DNA of 64,000 nucleotides, taken from contig OX467084.1 in the NCBI GenBank assembly GCA_950106755.1, positions 35,901,213 to 35,965,212 on the forward strand. Reading direction: 5' to 3'. A model generated the notes under the pieces. That model was not told where the DNA came from, made no database searches, and saw only the letters and a list, made by a program, of their open reading frames with translations. This document shows, one piece after another, positions 36,801-49,345 of the stretch. The stretch is from Climacium dendroides. Lineage: Eukaryota > Streptophyta > Bryopsida > Hypnales > Climaciaceae. The translations under genes and the position numbers were made by a program. The stretch's first letter is position 1. Every line of letters begins with the position of its first letter.

Positions 36801-39800
36801 TCATAAATGTCCCCCTTTTAATTTGGGAACCTCTATCACCATTAACCTGCAACGGCACAACAGAATGCTGCACAGGGCTCCGAGCTTTCAGAAGGTTCAA
36901 CTGGGCTGAAGACAAAGTGGGCGTCGACTTGGCAGTGGAGAGCTTGGTCACTGGCATGGCCTTCGCTTCCAATTCCTTCAAATTTTCCTGTGGGGATAAA
37001 TAGCTCCCATGGTCTCCATTCAACAACCCATTCAGGTTCTGCAAAGTCCAACTGGCGTCCACTCGTCGAGGTTGAACGGAGATGGGACCTTGCTGGGCCC
37101 TGCTGTTGTTTTTGTCATTTCTAGGATTAATAGCTTCTGTGTCCATTGAGGACCAGGGATCAGACAGGCCCAAAGCTGAGGTTCGGGATACCAAAGGATT
37201 ATTTGCTGCTTGCATGGAATTGTTTAACACTGCCGGTTCCTGGGTCAATGAGGAGGCTGCAGTAGGAGAGTCGTCTGATACGGGTGACATACAAGAGTTC
37301 GCCACTGTCATTTCCTGCTGGGATGGACTACTCATGCTTCCTATCCCATTGTCTTTCCTTGGGAACGCTCTGGGTTCGGCACAAGAGTCGACCTCTGTCC
37401 CAGGAGGACTCACAATGTCTGACCTTGGGGAAGCACTCAGCTGCAAGGAATCCTCCCGTGGATAGATACCTGCCATGACAGTGATCAGCACCACTGTTAC
37501 ATCTCTTATTAACAGACTGCCAGTCCACAGATTCATCGTTACTAAATGATAAATTCAATTGTGAAAAATGTATTCAAGAGAGGGCAAAATTTCATATCAC
37601 CAAAAAAATTGCATATGGTGATCAGAAATTGACAAAACTGGAAAAAAGAAACTCCCAATATGACCTCCTCAAAACTCCTTTAAAAACAAGAGACCCAGTC
37701 TGGGCCTCTTGGTCCTTCAGGGGTTAGGTGGGACTGAGGCGAGCACGCAAGTTACTAAAATCGGCAAAAAAAAATGATGTAAACCCAAGCCCTACCCTTT
37801 TGACACTACACTGATTATCCTACTAGTCACAGCGCAAAATTAGTGTCATCAGCAAAACTACTGTCACTACAATACAATTTTTTGGTGGAAATTACTACAA
37901 TTAAGTGATCTTAACTTATTGTCAAGCAGATAGAGTGACTTTGGTAAATTCTTGTCGCACGCACTTATACCAAATCGACTTCGGCTCTTAAGAATGGAGG
38001 CTGTACATGTTAGGGTAATTATCTGTAGGGACGGTTCTAGGAACTGGTCGCAATTAGGTTCAGTTACCTACTATGAATCTAGCAATTGCACTGGAGCAAG
38101 TCCAATGAGGGTCCAGGTCTTACCAGGTTCCGGGCTCCCTTGATCCTCCAGCCACTGCCTTACATCAATAAGTTCCCGTCTTATATTCGGGTTGATACAA
38201 GTGGCAATCCCTTGCTCGGATTCTACCTCGGATTCCAGCACGTCCGCTTCGTCCTGAATGCTGTGAAGATCCGTCTCTGCGTTCATAAACATGGTGGCAC
38301 TCGAACGCCGATGAGAAGGTCGACGATCAAGAGTGGCAGGGATTTGAGGACCAGAAACAGGGCTAATGGGTTGGCTGATCGTCATCATGTCCGGGTGAAG
38401 TCCCGGTCGAAGAGGTTGGCACGTGTCATTCGTCTTCACACGAGTCACATAGCATGTGAGATTGTCGATGTAGAACTTTTTGTCTTTCTTCATGCTCCTA
38501 ATCAATCAATGCAAATTTAGGTCAGACTGAAAAAAAGGATTGCATTCTCTGATCCCTACACCTCCAAATTGCACCGTAAGTTGGAACAGAGGTATACTGA
38601 AGCTTTGGTATACACCGAAGCTGAGAACCCTGTTTATACCAAGGCATAACAGTCTAACAGTCTAATTTACTGAGCAAACTGGAGCTTTGGTATACACCAG
38701 TCTTCCAGAAACAGTCTGATTTGTTGAAGAATACTGGAGCTTTGGTATAAAGAGGGTTTTCAGTAACAGTAGATTGTTTCAGGAACTGTTAGACAGCATT
38801 AAAGAGGGAATCTTCTCCATGGGAGGTGTCTATACGGTCTCAATGATGATTTGAAGTCTTCCCTATGTATCATGGAGAGGCTTTTCTATGATCACTCTGA
38901 CAGTGGGGACCATTTAAACAACAGTACGATATAAAAGGTTGAGGAAAGTGAACGACAATACACCTGTCCAGGACAACATGATGCGCTCCGAAATTCTTGG
39001 CCACTTCCACGACAAGAGATTTAAGGTCGCGAGCAATTTGAACATCAATATCCAGCGCGATCTACACCCGCAACATGCGTGGGGACCAAAATTAAGAGCT
39101 TGTCGATGAGAATTACAGCGAAGAAATCAAAATTCACCACTCAGAATTTGACGATTACTCTGGTGCTACTCGGTATAATTGTGTCCATTTACTTAGGATT
39201 ATGAATGAATGAGTTAGAAATTTCACAGAGGCTGAACAATGAACAGCAAGTGTTAGATGGTTGTATTCGTTTACCCCCAGTTTCTGACACCTCAGATGGA
39301 GATCTACATTACTTTGAAGGAGCTGCTTCTTGCTGAGAAGCTCAGAATCCAAAACAGTGCGGTTCACACCATTCCAGCCCTTCTCATCAGTCCAAGATTT
39401 GTACCCCACTGCACCAGATCACAACAGAGCAGGCTTATTTTAAAAGAACGTAAACAAGCCCTGGATTGCAAGGCCACCCTAACAATACTGAAGCTACAAC
39501 AATTCAAGGAAAATGCGAAATCCTTCACCAAAAAGACTAAAACCTCAAGTAGAGAATATTATAACAATTGGAGACCTAATCCCATCTCCACTTTATTGAA
39601 CCTTGTTACCAACAAACACGTAGTTGGCCTTCACTCAGTTGGCATAAGCATGAATTGACTAAATTTCTATCGCCACTCATCTTTGAATGGAAATGGGGTT
39701 GTATACTGTTCCTTCAATAGTGGTTTACAAAATCCCACTTTTAAATTGCGTAAGAAATTCGTACAGTGATAGGAATTTGATCAAAAACAAATTTCGCTTT

Positions 39801-40568
39801 TTAACCCAAAGTGATCTTGCCAGTGAGCTCTACAGTGACCTCTCGAATGAAAGCGCACTCCTACATATTGGTTAAATTGCTAAAAATGAAACAAATATTA
39901 TATTACTTCTTAAAAAAATATCAGAAATATTATAAAATTGGAGGCATAGCTGAGCAGAGAAAGTGTACAACCCCCACTTTGAAATCGCACAAGAAATTCA
40001 CACATAGCGATACAAAGTGATCCCTCCAGTGATCTCTGTACTGATGTCCCAATAAAGGCACACTCCTAAATATCTTTAGAAACGACAAAAGCAGCATCCT
40101 CTCCCTTCAGACAATTGGGAAAAAAACATTAAAAATAACATAAAGTTGGAGGCATAGCTAAGCTGGGAACATACATAACAAGTGGTATACAAACAGCATC
40201 CTCTCTCCCGTCAGACAATTGCAAAAAACTTAAAAACATGATAAAATTAGACCAAGATTATCATTAAAAAAAACGACCCAACTGTAGTTCAAACCCTACC
40301 CCAGTACCGACAGTTCCCAAAGCTTACATTTGCTCAGCCCCGCTTGAAATCCCGCCTTATTCAAGGTCGAAATCTGCGGCAACACCCCCAGCAGCTTCAA
40401 ACTATCGCCGCTTCGCAGGACATGATCCAGCGTCCAATCCAGCGCGGTATACGACAGCTCTTTCGCCACGTCGATGACGACCAAAACCCGATGCGCATCC
40501 TCACCGCCCCACGGCACAGAATTATTAATGTTATTATTATTCACAGGAAACGGCGCTTTAGCCTCCAT
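33831..40568 (-). CDS. USP-domain receptor-like cytoplasmic protein kinase
   Basis: Eight exons join in phase: 40568-40328, 39408-39275, 39061-38964, 38497-38124, 37469-36423, 36068-35831, 35047-34894, 34373-33831; 942 aa. Residues about 20-170 form a universal-stress-protein-like nucleotide-binding fold ([41 protein letters not shown]). Residues 170-510 are a Ser/Pro-rich linker. [14 protein letters not shown] motif precedes the kinase. Kinase motifs: glycine loop GGYGSVYRG (about 553), catalytic Lys in AVKQHK (about 572), VHRDMRPNN (about 668), GDFGLAR (about 687), [15 protein letters not shown] and the terminal Arg motif RPRM. It is a Ser/Thr kinase of the plant group typified by At5g56790, At3g13690 and At1g55200, called 'adenine nucleotide alpha hydrolases-like domain' kinases. 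There is no signal peptide or membrane segment. The C-terminal 100 residues are basic and Ser-rich. Exon 2 (39408-39275) is the least obvious; it was chosen because it is the only phase 1-to-0 exon I found between its neighbours. Confidence 0.92.
34540..34712. repeat. Intronic repeat shared with 37580-37730
   Basis: Within the last intron. It matches the intron copy at 37580-37730 through CAAATTTATGTCACCA, AAAAAAGAAA.TCCC, TATGACCTNCTCAAAA and GAGCCTC blocks. The 37.6-kb copy ends GGTCCTTCAGGGGTTA, like a right end of the TTAA-bounded family. Confidence 0.6.
35205..35640. repeat. Intronic repeat related to 39545-40090
   Basis: It shares CCTAATCCCATCTCC-, GTTGGCCTTCA-, TAAGCATGA.TTGA- and GCCACTCATC-like blocks with intron 1 sequence at 39545-39690. 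It also carries AAGTGATCTCTCCAGT, as found repeated at 39820 and 40016. Both lie in introns of the same kinase gene. Confidence 0.65.
37580..37730. repeat. Intronic repeat, partner of 34540-34712
   Basis: See the partner at 34540. It lies in the intron between exons 4 and 5 of the kinase. It ends in GGGGTTAGG, close to the GGGGTTAA of the TTAA-bounded family. Confidence 0.55.
38600..38760. repeat. Three spaced copies of AGCTTTGGTATA in an intron
   Basis: AGCTTTGGTATA occurs at 38600, 38683 and 38738, the last two preceded by CTGG, with related AACAGTCTRA words between. The first copy extends to a near-palindrome, AGCTTTGGTATACACCGA followed by AGCT. It lies in the intron 38498-38963 of the kinase gene. 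Confidence 0.65.
39545..40090. repeat. Intron 1 repeat with internal duplication of about 240 bp
   Basis: Blocks CAAGAAATTC.., AAGTGATCNNNCCAGTGA and RGCRCACTCCTA recur at about 39750-39860 and 39985-40070. A further unit, AGCATCCTCTCYC then CAGACAATTG, recurs at about 40094 and 40198. Partly matches the intron sequence at 35205-35640. Confidence 0.6.
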
Positions 40569-41700
40569 GATGAATGCTGTTAGAACGGGTATTCTCCAAT
40601 TCTACAACAAGGGCTCCAATAACAACAGGACTCTCGAGTCTGTGTCACGGAATTTCACGTTCATTCTCCGAATCCAAACACAGAAACCATCATGGCCATT
40701 GTGAGTGGAGGCGACGAATAACATGAGGAGGCTCATGCGTTGGTGGGAAGCCAAGGGAAGCCTAATCTAACTACTATTGGGAACGAAATAAGCTTTCACA
40801 TAAACCCTGATCGTCGCAGTGCTCTCCATATGAAGAAATTTCACATACGAAATTTTCATCCCTTAGATCTGAAACACCCAGAGTTTCGCAATGCAATCTC
40901 GCCAGAAGAAAACGAAGATTGCATCCCCAAGACCACTACGCTTCTTCTTCTATTTCTTCTTCATAAATCCTAAACCCCAACCAATCCTGTCGCAACAGGA
41001 CTAATCCCACAAAAACCAAACCAGCAGCAATTTCTCACCAATAATCGAAGCGCAACAAAATTCGGGACCAATACTTCAAACCCAAGAAAATTCAGCAACG
41101 AACAATCCAAGCCCAACACTCCCAAGCCACAATCCTATTCCGCAATTCAAAGTCCAACAATCCCAGGCAAGAATTTAAGGCAACAATCGAATCCCGAGAG
41201 TTGAATCCCGAGATCTCGAAACAGGGGAGACCGTTGTTCGTCCGCTCGTGCGCGACTACAGGTACGTGAAAGCTTCAACGAAGCATCAGAAGTAACTTAT
41301 GGCATCGCTGAATCTGCACGGAAAATGAAAACAAAAAGAAGAACTGAAGGCAACATGTGGAGATGAAAACAAATGGAAGAAAAATGGAAAGGGATCGGCA
41401 AGCGCAATGATGGTGCAAGAGTCAGGGAAGGGAAGGTCTCTGGGCGCCGCAGCTCATGTGGGAAGCCAAAGTGGCGACCACACTTTGGTCGTCGGGTGGG
41501 CCACTGCGTCTCTCAAGAGAAGAGAAGGATTCCTTCGGAGAAGACTGAGAACGAAGAAGGCGAAGAGAAAAAGAAAATGAGGTGGAAGACGAAGAGAAAA
41601 AGAAATTGAGGAGAAGGAAGGCTAAGAGAAAAAGAAATTGAGGAGGAGGAAGAGGAAGAGGAGGAAGAAAAAGAGATTTCCTACACAAGGGTTAGATTTG
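40569..41700. promoter_or_regulatory. 5' leader and promoter region of the kinase gene
   Basis: The region upstream of the kinase ATG is GC-richer than the desert beyond 41700. 41560-41690 is a purine-only tract of AAGAAG/GAGGAGG words. No defined operator was recognised. Frames here on both strands are simple-sequence artefacts. Confidence 0.4.
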
Positions 41701-44177
41701 GTATAAATTAAGTCATTCTTGTAAAAAAATATATATGACATGACTTCTTCTGATAATGTGAAAATTTAATTTTGACATATCTTTATTAAATCAAACCTTC
41801 ACATACAATATTATTGTGTGAACCTTTCTACTAATTGAAGGCATCAATGGAGAGTGAATTTTGTATATGTAGAACTTCATGGTGATCACAAACACCTTAG
41901 ACTCAAGTTTTTCAGTTTTTCCATATACAAAACTAATTTGACCATTTTGGTCACTAACCTAAAAATCATTGAAAATCAATGTGTATTGATTGTGAGATTG
42001 CAATTGAAAAATAGAGAAAAGATTTTATACAAGCAATGAAGTTTCATAGGGGAACTTCAAATGTTTTGTATTAGTAAAATAATGTATACTAAATTTTGTT
42101 GGGATATTGCTTCAATGATGCAATTTTGTGGTGAAAGAGAATGGAGGAAAAAAAAAGAAAAAAAAAAAAGAGAAAGAAAATCAAGTGTGGTTTGTTGAAG
42201 GGTACTTTACAATGTTGTTTTGGGTTACAACAGAAGCTACCATGACAAAATTTGAATAGCTACTTTATTCAAAAAGCAAGACAATGGGACTAGGACTAAG
42301 ACAGATTCCTTCTTATAGTATAGTTACTTGTTTTGATGGAGTGATCGTTTGTGAAATTGTTGATATCAATCATTTAATATTTTGGTTGAAGTAAAATTCA
42401 TTGTCTCCAAGGTATGGACAATTATCCTTTTCTAGGGGGGGGTCGGTCTTGATGTTGGCTTAAGCCATTTATACGAGGTTGTATTTGCAATCAATGTAAC
42501 ATTGAGTGAAAGATGAAAAGATAGGAATGAAAAGACAACTTGTGTGCTTGTTGTGACTTGGAGGAAGAGACATCTATCAATTACTTGAAACTTACATCAA
42601 ACTTAATGTTTGAATAGCCACTTTAAGCTTTAATAATTGTATCGAGATTGAGAACTTTTGCAATTCGATTGAAGATGCCTAACATTATTAACTTGTAGAT
42701 GTAGTTTTGTTCAAGACGTCCTCTCTTTTATTCAAAACCAAAAAATATAATTTTCCAAACTTTCTAAATATAATTTTCATAAATCTCCCTAAACCATAAA
42801 AACACTACACTAGGATATTCCATTTGTGAAGGCACAAAATATGAATCATTGTACATAATTATTTTTTGTAGAAATTAATATAAGAATAATATTTTAGGCA
42901 ATACTAATAAAAAATAGTGTGATTTTGATCAATTAATTTTGGAATTAATTGTGGAAGTAGGCAATTACTTGCCTCTTTTGAATCTTATGTAACTTTAAGA
43001 GAATCTACCCAATTGTATATTCATAGTTATAATTGAAGAAGACAATATGTATTTCAATATATGTTAGAAAATGCTTTTACTAGTAGCAAGGTTGGTCTTT
43101 GGGCATCAAAGAATAGTGTCAAAATTTGGTGCCAATGTAGGCCTTTGGCAACACTCTTTGATACTATTTCTTAGAGCCTCAAGACCACCATTCTTCTATT
43201 GTTATAAAGCTTAGTCACTTTAGGGCAAGCGTGAAGGGATTCAAAAATATCATTGAAGCAAGGGGCAAATTAATCCTTAAACAACAAGCTAAGTCCCTTA
43301 AGCTTGGTTTTGAGAGAATCGTTGACAAAAAAATGTTTTTTGTATTCATTTTAGAATGTTTTAACCTACAAGACCCACTTCAGTAGTGAATTTGGCTTGC
43401 GAAGCACCGCATTTAGACCACAAAGCCAAAATACTATTCACTTTTGCATATCCTAACCACACAATGATTTTGGGCAAGCAACAAGACCCATATCATACTT
43501 CAAGGAGATTTCTATTTTGGGGGGAGTTGTTCTCTAAGCAAGTGAATGTCATTTAACCCTATAACATCGTTGTAGACACTATGTGTCAAATGGATGACAA
43601 GAAAATCTTTCATGTAAGACAAAAGTGTGTGAAAAAGGGTCTGACTTAGTAGTTTTGATCTCCAATAAGTCAATTCTTCTCTACATTTTCTAAACAAATG
43701 ATTCACATGCATGGTACTCCAAAAGATGATATCTATGGTGACCAACCTAGCCCTTTTCTAGATTAAGGCTTAATCCTTAAATGTCAACGAGGACATTTGG
43801 TGTCCGATGGATAACACAGAATCCTTTTGGTAGGATAGAAGTGCAACTATTCATCCTTGGAATTTGGGTGTGAAAAGGGGAGGTCTTCTATAGTAGTTCG
43901 ACATCCAATGAGTGCTTTTGCAATTTTGTAAGCGAATGATTCACACAATAATCAAAATGATGATTTCCACTGCAACAACACTAGCATGTGAGCCTAGAAA
44001 TGCAAGCCTACTAGCTTTGAGCCTAGATAAATACCCTATAACTATAGAAGGTGTTTATAGCATAAGTACATATAACATATATATAAGAGCCTAGGCTCTT
44101 AAACTCATGGGCTCAAGATTCTAGGCTAACATGTTAGCAACCCTAATATTCACAAACACCAATTTGTCCTTTAAGGG
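41701..44177. other. AT-rich gene-free stretch with a local duplication
   Basis: No gene is seen. About 43560-43760 and 43790-43990 are diverged tandem copies about 238 bp apart (shared GTGTGAAAA.GGG, TAGTAGTT, CCAATRAGT, AATGATTCACA and AAAATGATGAT-like words). Confidence 0.5.
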
Positions 44178-44651
44178 TTAACCCTGAAACACCTCGATCC
44201 TTTTTCGAATTTTAGCACACTTTTTTTTTATAATCATATCTTTGTACAAGAATATCATTTACCGCAATTTCATGAAATTGGTCAATAAGGAAGGTTGTCT
44301 TTTCAACATTCAGATTCAGATATTACATTGGATGAATGAGAAGTTGGTTGGATGCATGCAAGCCCTCACTCCATTCATTCTTCAAGATTATGGATGTCAG
44401 AGCGCTTAACTCCTGAGCCTAAGCGCCTCAGCGCCCCAAATGTGGCCTCCTACTATGAGACATTTGACCATTATAATGTCCTAGGTTGTATGGTGAAAAC
44501 TTTCACAAATTTCTCCAAAGATGCCCTCCCTTACCTCTCTTGCAATCTAAACGGTCATGTCCCTTGGATCTTATTTTTAAATTGGTGGGGTTTACTTAAG
44601 TGGCAATTTGTAGCTTGTTTTTGGAATTTGCGCTGGGCGCTCATGGGTTAA
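44178..44651. mobile_element. Short TTAA-bounded element, copy 3
   Basis: The left TTAA (44178-44181) is followed by CCCTGAAACACC; the right end, GGGCGCTCATGGG, precedes TTAA (44648-44651). Length is 474 bp. Read inward from the right, CCCATGAGCGCCC resembles the ends of the 56.1-kb copy (CCCCTCAACGCCC). To the left of the first TTAA, CCTTTAAGGG looks like the right end of a neighbouring member. Confidence 0.45.
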
Positions 44652-45200
44652 GGGTTAAAAAGGGGATTATAAAATTCAAACCACCTTTTTCTTTTTCTTT
44701 TTCTAAATTTAGACAGATCGGAAATAACATTGTTGCCCCTTCATTCGCTCGCTCGCAAGGGCCCCGGTAGCTCAGCTGCTCTTGAGGACCGAGAAATGGA
44801 AAGAAGTGTCTCCTCTTTTTCTTTTTCTTTTTTCTTTATCTTTCCCTGGGGCGTGACGTCCGTCCCTTGCGTCAGGCAGCTGCGGTCCAAGATTCCGGGC
44901 GGACGGACCCCTCCTTGAATGAGCTGTCCGTTGGGCCCCAGCTACGGTCCAACTGCCCTGGTGTCTTCAGTTCACTGGCGGGCTGGCGGGCAGGCGGGCA
45001 GTGGGTCTGGGGCCCCATTTAAAATAAAATTTAAAAATTTAAAACTTTTTAAATTTTTAGTTTTTAGTTTTAAAATTTTTAGATTTTCTTTTGGCTCATA
45101 CATTTAATAGTACAGCATTTAATTAAAACCGACTGCCAGGGCTCCCCCATTCAATATTTCAATTCCCTTCTGCAGTCCCTTCCTCCGTTGTTGGAGGAAT
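44652..45200. other. Isolated GC-rich block in AT-rich DNA
   Basis: 44730-45020 is GC-rich, with GGTAGCTCAGCTGC (tRNA A-box-like, about 44767), pyrimidine runs CTTTTTCTTTTTC, and GGCGGGCTGGCGGGCAGGCG at 44979-44998. It is followed by a TTTAAAATT-rich tract. No convincing protein is encoded. It could be a SINE or a transposon leader; the origin is unknown. Confidence 0.4.
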
Positions 45201-45688
45201 CCCCATCAAGTCCTAATTTTAAATTTTTGGGTCATTTTTAGGGGCTGCTATTGTGGAGAGATTCTCCTTGGCACCTGAGTACCTGACAAAGTCCTGGCTT
45301 GGAAGTAATTGTTATTATTACTACACAGTCAAAACAAAAGTAAAAGTAATTTTCTAATTTTTTTGAACCAAAAACAACTCAAAAATGCATACCTTTCTCA
45401 CCGTAGGTTCAAACACTACGAAACAATGCCCGTGCACCCCCTCCTCACCAAGAGCTTTTCAGCAAATGCGAGCGAGGGGCGCACGGTACAGGAGATCTCA
45501 ATGTAACAAACAAAACAAAACAAACAAATTTAAGGTATGGATTTTGAACAAGGGGGGGACCAATGTCCGGGAAGAACCAGCAGCTAATGTAAGATCGGGA
45601 GACCGACGTTCATCCACAAAATGGGCCCAGCAGGCTAGATTTATCTAGAGGGAAGAAGCAAGAATTTTTTAATTTTTCACATAAATTG

Positions 45689-45742
45689 TTTTTTTGGAAA
45701 TTTTGAATTCATACTTGCAATGAGAGACCCCAAATTAGCTCA
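45689..45742 (-). mobile_element. MITE-like element, family AGGGAGGATTG, core fragment
   Basis: On the minus strand this reads GAGCTAATTTGGGGTCTCTC then ATTGCAAGTATGAATTC and AAAATTTCC, the conserved core of the copies at 6112, 32733 and 54599. Its termini are not recognisable. Confidence 0.5.
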
Positions 45743-45901
45743 AAGAAATCTAAACCATACCCTAAACACAACTCAAAATAGGAAGCATGTTTTACTACTA
45801 GAGAATCCCAAATTACCTTGTTGGGCTCACTTCATAGGCAAGATTTAGTGTCCTTTGTTATAAAATCAGCTGAAGGACCCCAAAAGCCTTTCAAGGGTTA
45901 A

Positions 45902-48900
45902 AAATTGGAACTTGATAGGTTCAAATTCAAATCATTAGGTAAATAAAACCAGATGAAATGAAAACAAGGCAGAAATTGACCGGGCACTTAAAAAAAATTA
46001 AGCAAGAAAAATTATCTCCACTTCTTTAAAGTGAGTGGGCCAGAAATTGACTATTTTTTTTCTTGGAACACATGGACAATTTTCCAACTTACAAAGGGAA
46101 GTAGTATATAGAACCAAGAGATGTCCTCGGCGACAATTTTTAGATTTTTTATAACTAACAAACTGAAGAATCAAAATGAATGCCAACCCATTAGGGCAAA
46201 CAACCACCGGGACTGCATTATTTAACCATTTCCAACCACTTAAGCAATTACGCATATTTGAAGCACAGATTTTTGGTATTTAGAATTTTTCCCATGTACA
46301 GAAAGAGTTTAGAAGGATTGCATATTTTTCAAAAAAATTTATTGCGTATTTATTATGAATTTTTTAATAGAAGAGTCTCTAAAACCTATAATGATTATAT
46401 AGACCTTTCTATTTTTAACCATAGGCTAATTGCAGAATTGACCTAGGACTGGTTGTAATATTGACAGCCTTGTAGCCAATCATAATGCACCACAACTACT
46501 CCTCGAACTATGCCACAACTCACAAAAAGAGGGTAGTTTATAAGTTGGAAATGGGTGGTGGTTGGAAATGGGTCGCCTACTCTAGTAGTATCAACTTAGC
46601 CCTAAAGGGTGCCAAGAGAGATGATTAGTATCTACCATCAAAAGGAATTTTGATGGAAAAGTTTAGTAGAACAACTTTAAAAAAAAATTGAACTAAGAAA
46701 AGTTGGTAAATGAAGCTAAATTTCATTCTTTTGGCCTAAGTTTTCTAAATATTTCCAAGATGCTTGGGGGACTAAGAGCATCTCTACCACAAATTTTTTT
46801 TTGGAAGCGATTTATCATTCAAAAGGTATACAATTTTTTAGGAATTTTTTTCTTGAAACATATGGACAAATTTGTTCATTTTTTTTAGGAAATCGCTTAT
46901 TGTTTGGAAGCAACATTCACAAAGAATTTGGGCCAAAGCTATTGCAATCTCAAGTTCTCTATAATTTTGCAGTTATCCATTGCTACGTTTTGGCTATCTC
47001 TTGCACTTTTTACTTAAAGTAGTTTTAAAATTTAAATATAGATCTTTTTTATTAAAATTTTCAATACAATAGATTGTCTATTTGGGAAAATGAATTGGAT
47101 CATCTATAACTAGCTTCCAGTTTGCACACAACTCAATATATTTTGCAAAAATCAAAATTAACGAAATGTGAATTTTTGTGAATACTCTTGAAGGTGTTTT
47201 TTTATTGTAATCCAAAAATTAATTTTGAAGTTTAGTGTTTATTTTTATAATCATTTTATGTTGAATCCACTAGCAATTTATGCTATGATATTTAGCAATA
47301 CATTCTCCCTTTTGTAATGGATGGAATTGCAAAATTTCTACAAATTTAGAAAGAATATCACTCCATTTTGGATGGATGTATACACATTTGATGGATGAAA
47401 GAATTATCATCCATATTTTTCATGTTTCATCTATGGATGTAAGAGCCTCATGATTCTAGTGGAGATCTTTGCACTACCAATTAATTCTTTGTGAATGTTG
47501 CTTCCAAGCTTGCAACTATTACATAATTCAACTTCAATCCAAAATTTTATCATTTATCTCCGTTTGGTGGGGGTGACAAAAAAAATGTTTACCATGGAAT
47601 TCCAAATTTAGAAAAAATAAATTCATGTTTGATATCAAATTGTAGAAAGTAGATAGAAGAAGTCATGTAAATTGGCACAATATAGATTATTCATGAATTT
47701 TTTTATATAGATGTAGAGTGCAAGTCTCTATTATACATTGCTAGGACAACTCATGAAGCCTTCATGTCCCAAGGCCTTTCCTCATCAAAAAAACAATCAA
47801 AACTAACATTTTTATTGCACAGAGCAAAAAAATTACAAATTGATTTTATTGTGTATTTTGCCATAAGGTCTTGCACTAGTATAAGAACGTACGTATGGAT
47901 GAAATTTCAAACATTCTCACCACATAGATTGCAAGGTATTTGTGTTTAAAGTGAAGAAAATATATTTTGAGCACATTTCATGACTAGATTCTTTGACTTC
48001 AATGAATCTTCTTAACTTAAAATTTTTGGACTGTAGATTTATGAATAAAAAATGCAAGAAACAACCAAACATATAATTTTCACATTTAATTAAAAGAAAT
48101 TATTAATTAGAAGCAAATACAAGATTAAAATAAAAACTAAATGGTAGGTAGCTTTAAAATATAATTGAAATACACTATCCCAACGGTGAGATTGTTCTAG
48201 CAAGCATACTTAACCTTGTGGAACTTCTTTTTTCAAAATTGTGAAAATTGAGTTTAAAAACAAATGCAATACATTATTTTCTCAAGAAATTTTTGTGATT
48301 GCTGTTTAAATAAAAAGCTCCATAACTTTCACATTACTAATCCAAATGTAATGAATCAAATTCTTTCCATATTGACAAAAATATAATCTACGAGAATTTT
48401 TTTTTTAAAATGTTATTTCCAATTTTTGTATAACTTTTTTACTACTTGATCTCTTCCAATTTGAGCTTTTGCATAACTTTTACATAACTTTTGCTCACAA
48501 GCACCAATCAAAATGAAAATTATATTTTTCAAATGTAAATGTGTTTTTCTATCTTAAAAAAAGTTTCAAATCATCATCTAAAAATTTGAGGTTAGACGAG
48601 CCTATCCAAAACCCATTTTGTCCCTCGAGAGGACAATGAACTTCGGAGGTAACCTGCTAAAAAGTGTCTTGTAAATGGTCAATCAATTGTTTTCATATTA
48701 AAAAATATATGCCTTTCATCCAATTTTTTTGGGCACAATTTTGTTTCTAATACACGTACATCATGAAGTCAAATTTAAGTTATATTGGTAACTCTTTTTA
48801 TTTTTTAAATTTTTATCAAAAGAAAGATTTGCATGTATCGTATATTTTTGCATTGTTGACTTCCAATCTTAAAAACTTGGTTTTGACATTCAAAATGATC

Positions 48901-48978
48901 CGGCCTTATATTAGCAATCACTTAAGGTAGCTACTACCACTTTTGAGCTCATTGTCATTGTGATAAATTGTCACAGTG
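45902..48978. other. AT-rich gene-free stretch
   Basis: No gene or delimitable element is seen. A right-end-like CCTTTCAAGGG before TTAA at 45898-45901 marks another worn member of the TTAA-bounded family. Confidence 0.45.
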
Positions 48979-48981
48979 AGC

Positions 48982-49183
48982 CACTACAAGAGAAAGGTTT
49001 TTTTAAAGTATAATTCTAGTAGTATAGTGCTATAAGTAATGACCTTTTAGGAAAATTCTAGTAAAATTTTACTAGAAATACATGTGTTTTCTGTAAAATT
49101 TTACTGAAAATCTTCTAAAAAGTCATTATTTATAGGACTATACTACTAGGACTATATTGAAAACATCCCTCTTTTTTGTAGCT
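48982..49183. mobile_element. CACTA-type foldback MITE
   Basis: A 202-bp element beginning CACTACAAGAGAAAGG and ending CTCTTTTTTGTAGCT is flanked by the 3-bp direct repeat AGC (48979-48981 and 49184-49186). Nearly the whole element is an inverted repeat: the left arm contains CTAGTAGTATAGTGCTATAA and the right arm its complement (CTAGTAGTATAGTCCTATAA on the other strand), then TAATGAC and AGTAAAATTTTAC. CACTA ends plus a 3-bp duplication are diagnostic of the En/Spm (CMC) superfamily. It has no coding capacity. Confidence 0.82.
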
Positions 49184-49345
49184 AGCTCAAAATAAATTTT
49201 TGCTTAAATTAATGAGCACAATCCATTAACTTAATGGGACATGCTTGTTAAATTACCCCCACTCCCATCCACCTCTATATTTGTATTTTTTCAAAAGTAG
49301 TTAAAACTACATTTGATATGGGATTGTTGTATGTATTTTATATTC

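Noticed and set aside
41373..41688. Overlapping charged or Leu/Ser-rich frames on both strands
   Set aside because: They arise from the purine-only AAGAAG/GAGGAGG tract; simple sequence, not genes.
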